Of a stretch of 64,000 nt of DNA, positions 44,130 through 52,121 are shown in pieces; position 1 is the stretch's first letter; each line of letters starts with the position of its first letter. The notes under the pieces were generated by a model. The model ran no database searches. It was not told the DNA's origin and saw only the letters and a program-made list of their open reading frames with translations. Position numbers and translations under genes: made by a program. Source of the stretch: an uncultured Bermanella sp. (GTDB lineage: Bacteria > Pseudomonadota > Gammaproteobacteria > Pseudomonadales > Oceanobacteraceae). Where the stretch lies: positions 1 through 64,000 of the forward strand of contig CAJXRF010000017.1 of assembly GCA_913058575.1 (NCBI GenBank), in the 5' to 3' direction.

Positions 44130-44921
44130 ATGAACTGGATTGATAGCCATTGTCACTTAGACTTTGAGGTATTTAATGAGCCTCTAATTTTAAATACCAA
44201 TTTACGAGAGTCTGGCTGCGCTCATGTTCTCGTGCCGGCCATTAGTGAGCAATATTTTAGCAGAGTGCAAAAGTTTCAAATTGACGCGAATCAGCATCAT
44301 AAAGATTTGGTTTATATTGCTCTGGGGCTGCATCCTTATTTTTTAAAGGAGCACAAGGCCCCGCACCTTGAGCGACTTGATTGCTTGTTAAGTGAGCATC
44401 GCCCCATGGCAGTTGGGGAAATAGGTTTGGACTTTGCCTTGCCACCTGAAACTCACGAATCACAAATAGCCTTGTTTGAGGCTCAGGTTTTGTTGGCAAA
44501 AAAACATCAATTGACCATTGTGGTTCATGCACGATCGTCCCACGATAGGGTGTGCAGTATTCTCAAGCGCCATAAATTTATTAATGGAGGAATTATCCAT
44601 GCTTTTTCAGGCAGTTTTCAGCAAGCCCAAAATTATCTGAGGCTAGGCTTTGTATTAGGTTTAGGAGGAGCACTCACCTATGACCGAGCCCGTGCTATGC
44701 ATAAAATGGTTCAACAGCTGCCCAGCAGCGCCTACGTTTTAGAAACAGACAGCCCTGATATGGCCCCTGCCTTTGCACGAGGGCAAGTGAATACCCCCAT
44801 GAATATACCTAAAATAGCTCAAAGTATTGCCAACCTAAGAGGGGAGGCATTAGATAAAGTTTATCAAGACAGTACAGACAATTTTATGCGGGTCATGCTG
44901 TCTAGCAATGACCCAGTGTGA
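44130..44921 (+). CDS. TatD-family metal-dependent hydrolase
   Basis: 263 residues. Amidohydrolase-fold DNase/hydrolase of the TatD/YjjV group: metal motif H-x-H in 'WIDSHCHLDFEVF', 'LGLHPYFLKEH', 'MAVGEIGLDFALPPE' (bridging Glu), 'LTIVVHARSSHDRV', 'GIIHAFSGSFQQAQ' and the C-terminal 'VLETDSPDMAPAF' Asp. Closest in feel to YjjV. TatD proteins have 3'-5' exonuclease activity and roles in DNA or RNA quality control. The yajL-like gene starts 33 bp after its stop, so they form a small operon. Confidence 0.9.
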   Translation: MNWIDSHCHLDFEVFNEPLILNTNLRESGCAHVLVPAISEQYFSRVQKFQIDANQHHKDLVYIALGLHPYFLKEHKAPHLERLDCLLSEHRPMAVGEIGLDFALPPETHESQIALFEAQVLLAKKHQLTIVVHARSSHDRVCSILKRHKFINGGIIHAFSGSFQQAQNYLRLGFVLGLGGALTYDRARAMHKMVQQLPSSAYVLETDSPDMAPAFARGQVNTPMNIPKIAQSIANLRGEALDKVYQDSTDNFMRVMLSSNDPV

Positions 44922-44953
44922 TGAATGCTTTTACAATAATAGAGGGAATTAAA

Positions 44954-45499
44954 ATGGCAAATGCTCTAGTGGTCGTGGCGCAAGGCATTGAAGAAATGGA
45001 AACCGTGATTATTTATGACCTTTTAATAAGAGCCGGCATAGAGGTGACGTTAGCCAGTGTCACTGGTCGTCAGGTGGAGGCCTCGCGGGGTTTGAAAATG
45101 GTGGCTAATGTGGATTTAAATCAGGTAATAGATGAGGCGTTTGACATTATTATTTGTCCTGGTGGCTTGCCTGGCGCTGAATACTTACGAGATAACGCAC
45201 TTTTAAAAAACCTGTTAATTAACCAGCATAATCAACAAAAATGGCTGGCTGCCATTTGCGCCTCGCCAGCCGTGGTATTGGCGCATCACGGTATACTTGA
45301 TAATTCTCAAGCCACGGGTTATCCAAGCAGTGAAGAGCAAATTCCCAATTATATAGATGAAGATGTGGTGGTGGATGGCCATGTTATCACCAGTAAAGGC
45401 CCCGGTACGGCCATGGTCTTTGCGTTAAAAATTATTCAGCTACTGATGGGGGAAGTGCAAGCTAAAGAGGTGGCTGCTACGGCACTTATTAAAATGTAG
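44954..45499 (+). CDS. DJ-1/YajL-family protein
   Basis: 181 residues from the ATG at 44954, chosen because GAGGGA lies 7 nt upstream; GTG at 44918 overlaps the tatD-family stop but would add 12 non-family residues. Features: 'VVVAQGIEEMETVIIYDLL' (Glu of the active site), the nucleophile elbow 'AAICASPAVVL' (Cys102), and 'ATGYPSSEEQIPN'. YajL/DJ-1 proteins act in oxidative or carbonyl stress as chaperone, glyoxalase or deglycase, which remains debated. Cytoplasmic. Confidence 0.88.
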   Translation: MANALVVVAQGIEEMETVIIYDLLIRAGIEVTLASVTGRQVEASRGLKMVANVDLNQVIDEAFDIIICPGGLPGAEYLRDNALLKNLLINQHNQQKWLAAICASPAVVLAHHGILDNSQATGYPSSEEQIPNYIDEDVVVDGHVITSKGPGTAMVFALKIIQLLMGEVQAKEVAATALIKM

Positions 45500-45746
45500 C
45501 TAAATTCACAACTTGTAAGTAAATGCTATTCAAGTTGGTTTTATTTATTAATTTTTGTAAAGACGGCCATATTTAACCAGTTAGGAATAAATTAATCCTG
45601 ATCAATTGTTACAATTTTAAGCATTTGCTTTGCGCATTATGTCTAATACAATGACATCGTGCGTGATAGACTGCGCGCCGCTAATTGAGTGAATGACGAC
45701 AGAATAAGTTTGGCTTTCTATATTGCTAAGCAGCGGAGGGTGTGCA

Positions 45747-47102
45747 GTGTTCAAAAATAATTTTGTGTGTTCTATCTTATTAATTGGGTTAATCATTCCT
45801 TTTGGGGCGATGGCCAAAGTGTCACCCAAAGAAGCCGACCAATTAGGTAAACGTTTAACCCCCATGGGAGCGGTGCGCGCTGGCAATAAATCGGGCAGTA
45901 TTCCTCAGTGGAAAGGCGGTCTAACAAAAGCGCCAACTGACTATATTAAAGGGCAATTCCATACTGATCCGTTTGCCAGCGATAAAATTGATAAAGTGAT
46001 CAATTCAAAAAACTATAAAAAATTTGAAAAATACCTTACCGCCGGTCAAATAGCACTTTTAGAAAAATATCCAGATTTTTCTATGCATGTCTACCCATCA
46101 CATCGTAGTGCTGCTTATCCTCAATTTGTGTATGACGCGGTAAAGAAAAATGCACTAACTGCCGAACTAATGGAATACGGAACAGGCGTAACCGAGACCA
46201 TTATGTCTAGCCCATTTCCTATTCCTAAAAATGGTGCCGAGGTGTTATGGAACCACACTTTAAGATACCGTGGGCTTAAGTGGGATCATGTGTCATCTAC
46301 TTTAAATACCACTGAATCAGGTGAAAAGAGTATTTTCACTCGTGAATATAAGTATTATTTTGCTTACAGTGAGCAAGGCATCACTCTAGATGAAATTGAT
46401 AACAAAATTTTCTATGGCAAACGAAAAACGATCGCACCTGCCAAATTTTCAGGTCAGTTAACTCTTGTACATGAAACCCTAGATCAAGTTCGTTCACCAC
46501 GAAAAGCCTGGATATATATGCCGGGTCAGCGTCGCGTGCGTCGTTCACCTAATTTATCTTATGACACCTCTGACATAGACAGTAATGGCATACGCACCAT
46601 TGATCAGGTGGACATGTTTAATGGCGCGCCTAATTTATATGATTGGAAATTATTAGGTAAACAGGAAAAGTACGTGCCTTATAATGCTTATAAATTGCAT
46701 GAAAAGGGCTTAAGTATTAATACCATAGCGGGTAAAAATTACATTAACCCTGAGCTTATTCGTTATGAGCCCCATCGGGTTTGGGTAGTGGAAGCCACTT
46801 TACGTACCGGCATGAATCACGTGTATCATAAGCGCCGTTACTACTTTGATGAGGACAGCTGGCAAATCGTATCGGTTGACGAATATGACGAGGAAGGCCA
46901 GTTAGTACAGCATACAGAAGCTCATACCATCAATTATTATGATGTCCCCATGATTTATTCCACATTGGAAGTCACCTACGATTTATCCAGTGGGCGTTAT
47001 TTTATTGAAGGCTTAGATAACCAACGCTCTCCCATCAATATGGACGTAGACTTTAAACGTCGAGCCTTTACCTCTTCCGCTTTGCGTCGTGAAGCTCGTT
47101 AA
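45747..47102 (+). CDS. Lone DUF1329 periplasmic protein
   Basis: 451 residues from GTG at 45747, supported by GGAGGG 6 nt upstream. Signal peptide 'CSILLIGLIIPFGAMA', then 'KVSPKEADQLGKRLTPMGAV', the DUF1329 N-terminus. Shared blocks with the DUF1329 protein at 16-17.3 kb: 'YPSHRSAAYP', 'VLWNHTLRYRG', 'GQRRVRRSPNLSYD', 'DQVDMFNGAPNLYDWKLLGK', 'RRYYFDEDSWQIVSVDEYDE' and a C-terminal 'FKRRAFTSSALRR'. Unlike that copy it has no DUF1302 neighbour, so its outer-membrane partner, if any, lies elsewhere. Followed by a terminator. Confidence 0.9.
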   Translation: MFKNNFVCSILLIGLIIPFGAMAKVSPKEADQLGKRLTPMGAVRAGNKSGSIPQWKGGLTKAPTDYIKGQFHTDPFASDKIDKVINSKNYKKFEKYLTAGQIALLEKYPDFSMHVYPSHRSAAYPQFVYDAVKKNALTAELMEYGTGVTETIMSSPFPIPKNGAEVLWNHTLRYRGLKWDHVSSTLNTTESGEKSIFTREYKYYFAYSEQGITLDEIDNKIFYGKRKTIAPAKFSGQLTLVHETLDQVRSPRKAWIYMPGQRRVRRSPNLSYDTSDIDSNGIRTIDQVDMFNGAPNLYDWKLLGKQEKYVPYNAYKLHEKGLSINTIAGKNYINPELIRYEPHRVWVVEATLRTGMNHVYHKRRYYFDEDSWQIVSVDEYDEEGQLVQHTEAHTINYYDVPMIYSTLEVTYDLSSGRYFIEGLDNQRSPINMDVDFKRRAFTSSALRREAR

Positions 47103-47127
47103 CCTCAATTTATTATAAGTTGTGTGA

Positions 47128-47152
47128 ATTTAGCCCTCATAGAGGGCTAAAT
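47128..47152 (+). terminator. Terminator after the lone DUF1329 gene
   Basis: A perfect 11-bp stem (47128-47138 / 47142-47152), 3-nt loop ATA, with T6 starting about 8 nt later. Confidence 0.7.
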
Positions 47153-47205
47153 CGAATATCTTTTTTAGCATGTTATACTGCCTCTATTTTTATTGAGATG
47201 CTCTC

Positions 47206-48279
47206 TTGCAGTACTTCTACCTCTGGCTAATGCTCATGATGAGCGCCTTCTCTTCTTGGGCTCAAAATACCCTGCCTGAAAACTTTGCTCAGTTACCCGA
47301 TGACGTGCAGTCATTATTGCTGGAATACGCCTTTTTTAATGATGAGGTTAATCAGCATTGGGGCGAGCAAGCCAGTTACTCCAGTGAGAAAGCCTATGTG
47401 AAATACCTTGATGATTATCTAAGCCGCGCCAAAATAGACTTTAATGCAGGGGTTTTAACCGTGGAAACCCTTGCCATTAGTGAACCTCTCAAACAATTAA
47501 AATCGGCGGTGGTAACAGCGCTGCTTACCCCTGACGATCCTAATGCGGTAGATATTTACTCATCTCAAGATATCGATATAAAGGGAAAACCTTTTTTATA
47601 CGGCCGAGTGTTAGATGAAGAGGGTAAGCCCATTCGCTACTTGTGGCGAGCTCAAAAATTTGCACAAGATATGATTGATCAGAACCTGTTGGTTATCAGT
47701 ACGCCACAAGGCCAACGGTTCAGTGTTAATATTAAATTGGTTAAGAATCATAAGCAGGTGGCGGCTACGGGTGTTAAAGCTTGGGTAAGCCAAGCCAGTG
47801 ATCGCTTTGATTTACCTGAGTCGCTTATTCTTGGCATTATCGAAACCGAAAGCGGTTTTAATTCTTTTGCGGTAAGCCACGCCAATGCTTATGGGTTAAT
47901 GCAAATTATTCCAGCCACTGCCGGTGCGGATGTTTTTCAAAAAATATATAAAAAGAAAGGCAAGCCAACTCGGCAATATTTATTTAACGCCCAAAATAAC
48001 ATCATGACCGGCAGCGCTTATTTGAGTATTTTACGAGACCGCTATTTACGCGATATCAAACACCCCACTAGCCAGTTGTATTGCATCATTAGTGCTTACA
48101 ATAGTGGCTCGGGTAATGTGTTTAAAACATTTCACTCAAGTCGAAAAAAAGCCATAGAACGTATTAATAACATGTCGGTTGAAGACGTATTATGGCGCTT
48201 GCGTAAAAAGCAGCCCAGCTTAGAAGCTCGGCATTACATTGAAAAAGTATTGCGTAATCAGAAAAAGCATCAGGTTTAA
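47206..48279 (+). CDS. MltC-like lytic murein transglycosylase
   Basis: 357 residues. Start assigned to TTG at 47206 because GAGAT precedes it; ATG at 47230 lacks a ribosome site. The N-terminus is a signal-like stretch (cleavage near 'SSWAQ') without the lipobox cysteine typical of MltC, so the enzyme may be soluble in the periplasm. Residues about 60-185 match the MltC N-terminal domain. The SLT domain follows with catalytic Glu215 in 'ILGIIETESGFNSFAVS', 'AYGLMQIIPATAG', 'NIMTGSAYLSIL' and 'CIISAYNSGSGNV'. It cleaves the MurNAc-GlcNAc bond to form anhydro-muropeptides. Confidence 0.88.
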   Translation: MQYFYLWLMLMMSAFSSWAQNTLPENFAQLPDDVQSLLLEYAFFNDEVNQHWGEQASYSSEKAYVKYLDDYLSRAKIDFNAGVLTVETLAISEPLKQLKSAVVTALLTPDDPNAVDIYSSQDIDIKGKPFLYGRVLDEEGKPIRYLWRAQKFAQDMIDQNLLVISTPQGQRFSVNIKLVKNHKQVAATGVKAWVSQASDRFDLPESLILGIIETESGFNSFAVSHANAYGLMQIIPATAGADVFQKIYKKKGKPTRQYLFNAQNNIMTGSAYLSILRDRYLRDIKHPTSQLYCIISAYNSGSGNVFKTFHSSRKKAIERINNMSVEDVLWRLRKKQPSLEARHYIEKVLRNQKKHQV

Positions 48280-48318
48280 TGGCCGGTCAAAAATAAGCCT
48301 GAATAAATTAGGATTAAA

Positions 48319-48978
48319 ATGTTGTCACCCATAAATGATTCGTTAAATAAAATGAATTCGCAGATTGAGCATTTATTTAAGGCACAGTTGGAGGATTATT
48401 TTTTAGATGATTTAGATATGCATTTGTATTTATTACAAGACTCGGTAGTCCATCATAACTTTAGCCCCGAACAAGTGGAAAGTATTTGGGCCAATATGCC
48501 TTATTGGGCATTTGCGTGGTCTAGCGGCCGCGCCTTGGCCCGCTATATATTAGATAACCCCGCCTTGGTGAAAGGGCGAAGTATTTGCGACTTTGGCGCC
48601 GGCAGTGGCATTGTGGCCATTGCGGCTTTAAAAGCTGGAGCCAAGCAGGCTTGGGCATGTGATATTGATGATATGTCACACTTGGCCGTTGAGCAAAATG
48701 CGCAATTAAATGGCTTTTCAATAAAGTGCTGTAAAACTTTAGAGCAAGCGCAAGAAATAGACTTAATTGTGGTGGGGGATGTCTTATACGACACGCGCAA
48801 TCATGGATTAGCACAAACCTTGTTTAGCAAAGAATGCCCAGTGATATGGGCAGAAAGTCGGGCGCAAACCAAGTTAAGCCATTTTGGGCCCGTGGCCAAA
48901 TACCAAGGGGAAACGCAACCTAACATTGGTGGTTTTGACGAACACCAAAATATCCATATTTATCACCACGGGTTATAA
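48319..48978 (+). CDS. SAM methyltransferase, ETFB-lysine methyltransferase-like
   Basis: 219 residues, ribosome site AGGA 5 nt upstream. Seven-strand methyltransferase of the METTL20/Nnt1-like group: 'PYWAFAWSSGRALARYILDNP' is the lead-in block, SAM motif I is 'ICDFGAGSGIVAIAALKAGA', and post-motifs are 'ACDIDDMSHLAVEQNA' and 'DLIVVGDVLYDT' (D-x-x-Y type). Bacterial homologues of METTL20 methylate lysines of electron-transfer flavoprotein beta; some members act on nicotinamide or other proteins. It lies 39 bp after mltC but may be separately transcribed. Substrate inferred from family only. Confidence 0.78.
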   Translation: MLSPINDSLNKMNSQIEHLFKAQLEDYFLDDLDMHLYLLQDSVVHHNFSPEQVESIWANMPYWAFAWSSGRALARYILDNPALVKGRSICDFGAGSGIVAIAALKAGAKQAWACDIDDMSHLAVEQNAQLNGFSIKCCKTLEQAQEIDLIVVGDVLYDTRNHGLAQTLFSKECPVIWAESRAQTKLSHFGPVAKYQGETQPNIGGFDEHQNIHIYHHGL

Positions 48979-49142
48979 ACACGGTTTAAATTCTTACTTT
49001 TAGGCAAATGGCCTGCTATTTATTTATATTGTGATTGCCATATATAGCATCATGGAATAACAAGCGCTAACGAGGTTTTTTTCCGAACTGCTTATGCATT
49101 AATAATGTCTATACTCTAAATTATTAATTTAAGGGGCCGATT

Positions 49143-49598
49143 ATGCATTTTAAAACTGTGAAAGATGTGGTGGATCACAGCCGACAACTTCATCAACAAA
49201 TTAGTCAATTTTATCATCAGCTCAGTGAAGATAACTGCAAGGCCCGTGTAAGCATGTTGCTAGAGTATTTAAAGCGCCATGAGGATCATCTTGAAGACAC
49301 CCTTAGCAAATTTGGAGAGGACAAAAGCCAGAGTGTATTAGATAGTTGGTTCCAGTACGCCCCAGATCAAGACTTAAGTGAAGTGATGTCAAGCTTGGAG
49401 GTGAGTGATCACATGGACACAGATGATGTGGTGTCCATGGCATTGACATTAGATGATTACTTTATCGACTTGTATCAGGGCATGGTGAGTAATGCCAGTT
49501 CAAGTGCGGTTAAGGCTGTTTTTCAAAATTTGTTGGACATGGAAGAGCACGATAAAATTCAAATATCCAAAACAGCTTTGCAAATGAGTGATATGTAA
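49143..49598 (+). CDS. Small helical protein, ferritin-like pattern
   Basis: 151 acidic residues, all predicted helix, no signal peptide; ribosome site AAGGGG. Glu/His pairs spaced along helices ('LKRHEDHLEDTL', 'NLLDMEEHDKIQIS') resemble the E...ExxH metal ligands of ferritin/rubrerythrin-like four-helix bundles, but the set is not complete enough to assert iron binding. 'TVKDVVDHSRQLHQQISQFY' is a typical first helix of such small stress proteins. Its neighbours (ETFB-type methyltransferase upstream, LysR convergent) give no clear functional link. Unknown function. Confidence 0.6.
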   Translation: MHFKTVKDVVDHSRQLHQQISQFYHQLSEDNCKARVSMLLEYLKRHEDHLEDTLSKFGEDKSQSVLDSWFQYAPDQDLSEVMSSLEVSDHMDTDDVVSMALTLDDYFIDLYQGMVSNASSSAVKAVFQNLLDMEEHDKIQISKTALQMSDM

Positions 49599-49621
49599 CA
49601 CCTGATAAACCAATTACTTGT

Positions 49622-50608
49622 TTATCGATTGGGCGCGTCATTTTTTAGCACACTGCGCATATGAGCGATTTTCTCTTCTTTGCTTAGTTGTGCACATTGA
49701 TCAATAAGTGCCTGCAGTTGAGTGGACTTTTCCACCACAAAATCAATGAATACTCTTACCTTTTTAGCTTGATGGCGGCCGCTTGGAAAGACCAAGTAGA
49801 TGGGCTCATCTTGAACTTGCCAGTCAGGCAATATGGCTTCAAGTTGGCCGGTTAACAGCTCTTCGAATGTAAAAAACTCGGTACTAATGGCAACCCCTTG
49901 ACCGGCTAACATATGATGTAGCGCCACATCATTATGATTAGCCTTGATGCTGCTATTAGGCTTTACCGAAACATGTTCACCGGTTTTTATATGGGTGAAA
50001 TTTTCGTGTTGTAATTTATTGGAGCGCCGCGCAATGCTGATCCAAGGCACATCATTTAATTGACTGGGATGGGTAAAGGGGCCGTACTCTTTAATAAAGT
50101 TTGGGCTAGCGCACAATACTGGCGCTGTATTATAAAATTTCCTAGCAATTAAGCTGGAATCTTCTTGGTGGCCAATAACAAAACCTAAGTCAAAACCATC
50201 TCTGACTAAGTGAATGTCGCTGTCACTAAATACCAAATCTAAATCAATTTTTGGATAAAGGGTTTTAAATTCAGCAGTCCAGCGGCCCATAATTTCAATG
50301 GCAAAGCCCACGGGTGCGGATATTTTTAATTGCCCTGATGGCTCATGCTGATAATCACTAATACGAGTATGAATGTCGGTGATTTCGGCAAACAATGGCT
50401 TATATTGCTGGTAATACTGCAAACCCACGTCGGTGGGACGTACTTCACGGGTGGTTCGCTCTAACAATCTTAAATTAAGCTTGTCTTCAAGGTCGGTAAT
50501 CATTCGACTGACGCGGGATTTAGGGATATTCAAACTGCGTGCGGCTGCGGTGAAGCTGCCTTCTTGCACCACACGAATGAAGACCGCCATTTGATTTAAA
50601 TCTAGCAT
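49622..50608 (-). CDS. LysR-family transcriptional regulator
   Basis: 328 residues. N-terminal winged HTH 'LNQMAVFIRVVQEGSFTAAARSLNIPKSRVSRMITDLE' region (about 1-60; signature around 16-46), then a periplasmic-binding-like effector domain from about residue 90. Overall it resembles the CrgA/DmlR-like group ('LLERTTREVRPTDVGLQYY'). It is on the same strand as, and downstream of, the SO2930-beta-helix pair, separated by a terminator, so no target is obvious. A run of acidic/basic residues ends the protein ('LSKEEKIAHMRSVL'). Confidence 0.93.
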   Translation of the reverse strand: MLDLNQMAVFIRVVQEGSFTAAARSLNIPKSRVSRMITDLEDKLNLRLLERTTREVRPTDVGLQYYQQYKPLFAEITDIHTRISDYQHEPSGQLKISAPVGFAIEIMGRWTAEFKTLYPKIDLDLVFSDSDIHLVRDGFDLGFVIGHQEDSSLIARKFYNTAPVLCASPNFIKEYGPFTHPSQLNDVPWISIARRSNKLQHENFTHIKTGEHVSVKPNSSIKANHNDVALHHMLAGQGVAISTEFFTFEELLTGQLEAILPDWQVQDEPIYLVFPSGRHQAKKVRVFIDFVVEKSTQLQALIDQCAQLSKEEKIAHMRSVLKNDAPNR

Positions 50609-50710
50609 GAGAAAGCGATAATAACTGAAAAGGCAATTACAGCATAATAGCTATGAATTACAAGCTTAAGAGCAGCGACTGTACGTTGAATGCAGAGAAG
50701 GGATACATAA

Positions 50711-50742
50711 AAAAGCTATATGCTGTTGGGCATATAGCTTTT
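50711..50742 (-). terminator. Terminator after the diheme cytochrome gene
   Basis: A perfect 13-bp stem (50711-50723 / 50730-50742) with a 6-nt loop, followed by a T-run on the minus strand. It lies 22 bp past the stop codon. Confidence 0.88.
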
Positions 50743-50764
50743 ACAGTATTAAGCTTAAGTGGTA

Positions 50765-52009
50765 TTAGATGTCCTCGTTACAATCGTCTGTAACCATATT
50801 ATTAATCCATGCCTTAATTAAATCCACGCCTTCAGTATGAACTGTGCTTCGTCCTAATTCAGGCATCTTGTGAGTGCCATCTAATGAATTCATTCTGAAC
50901 GGTAAGTAAGATCTGTCAGCGTGACCTGGTATAATGTTTTTAGGGTAATCCTCATGGCCACTAGCCACTGCAGACTTACAGACACCAAATTTGCTAGGAG
51001 CGGTATCAAAATCGCGATTAAATTCTACTTGTAAACCACTGTCTCCTGCAGGGCCTTCATAAAATTCTTCTGGAATACTCAGTTCTGAGCGGTGGCAGTG
51101 GGCACAGTTAATGTCTAAGTAACTACGGGCTGCCAAAATTAAAGCATCTGAATCTAAACCGTCGATTGCCACGCTATCATTAAAATTAGCAGCGGTATCA
51201 ATGCTATTTAAATCAGTTGGGGCACCGCTTAGAATGCCAGCCTCTACCCATTTTAGTATTTGGTTTTCAGGTCCTGTGGCATCGTTGTAAGTATAATCAT
51301 GATTTAAGAAACGGGCTTTAGGGCCAATAGGTTTAAAGATTCCTGTTCTGTTATCATCAGAGCCTTGAAGCATAGGGCTAATAGTATGGCATTTTGTGCA
51401 TTGGTTTTTTTGTGGCACTAAATAGTCAAATGTTTTCAGCTCGCCTTTATGGGTAGTGCTCACATCAGAAACGGTTTTTCCTGCGACCACATAGCTAGCA
51501 TCAGTGGTTGACTCCCAATAGAAAGGCAGCGAAGTCCAGCCATCGGCACGATTTATTAGTAAGCGTGTTTCAATAAGTGTTTCGTTGCCTTCTCGGTTAG
51601 AAGTGTCGTCTGGTAATGCAAAGGTTTTAACTAAAACTGTGCCTACTGGAAAATCCATTACTTCGTATTCAGAGTAGTTTGCCGTTTTGCCTTCAGGTAC
51701 AAATACGAATCGATATTTACTGGCATAATCAGTAAATAATGCGGTAGATAAATCGTAAGGAATACCCGTGCCATTTGGGTTTGATGTTGGGTCGCTGGCA
51801 TCGCTAAATAAATTATAATTTGATAGGTTTTCGCAATTCTCTGTTAATAGAGCTTCCCAGTTAACGTCTGCCCCTGTATTTACGCAAACGTCATTATTTT
51901 CCGAAACGACCTCGTCTGTGGCGCTATCACTGCCACATGCTGATAGTAATACGCCGCTAAATAGTAGGGCGGATACTTGTAAAATTTTTGTAAAGCGTGT
52001 CTCTTTCAT
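50765..52009 (-). CDS. SO2930-family diheme c-type cytochrome lipoprotein
   Basis: 414 residues. Lipoprotein signal with lipobox 'LLSACGS' (lipidated Cys25). Two haem-binding C-x-x-C-H motifs: 'NQCTKCHTI' (204-208) and 'INCAHCHRSE' (302-306). Family blocks: 'GIPYDLSTALFTDYASKYRF', 'FPVGTVLVKTFAL', 'LKTFDYLVPQKNQ', 'FKPIGPKARFLNHDY' and 'MPELGRSTVHTEGVDLIKAW'. The family regularly occurs next to a parallel beta-helix lipoprotein, exactly as here (gene at 52.1-53.6 kb, 112-bp gap). It presumably handles electrons at the membrane surface, but the pair has no known function. Ends at a strong terminator. Confidence 0.9.
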   Translation of the reverse strand: MKETRFTKILQVSALLFSGVLLSACGSDSATDEVVSENNDVCVNTGADVNWEALLTENCENLSNYNLFSDASDPTSNPNGTGIPYDLSTALFTDYASKYRFVFVPEGKTANYSEYEVMDFPVGTVLVKTFALPDDTSNREGNETLIETRLLINRADGWTSLPFYWESTTDASYVVAGKTVSDVSTTHKGELKTFDYLVPQKNQCTKCHTISPMLQGSDDNRTGIFKPIGPKARFLNHDYTYNDATGPENQILKWVEAGILSGAPTDLNSIDTAANFNDSVAIDGLDSDALILAARSYLDINCAHCHRSELSIPEEFYEGPAGDSGLQVEFNRDFDTAPSKFGVCKSAVASGHEDYPKNIIPGHADRSYLPFRMNSLDGTHKMPELGRSTVHTEGVDLIKAWINNMVTDDCNEDI

Positions 52010-52075
52010 AAGCCTATCCTCGATATAAATTCTTAATAAATCGGGCCTAGCCCAGATAAAGTTAAGGAAGGAATT

Positions 52076-52102
52076 AACCCTAGCCTAATCAAAGCTAGGG
52101 TT
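52076..52102. promoter_or_regulatory. Hairpin between the beta-helix and cytochrome genes
   Basis: AACCCTAGC (52076-52084) pairs with GCTAGGGTT (52094-52102). No U-run on the minus strand, so it is more likely an mRNA-stability element that sets the ratio of the two products. Confidence 0.5.
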
Positions 52103-52121
52103 GTTTTGATTTAACAGTTGA

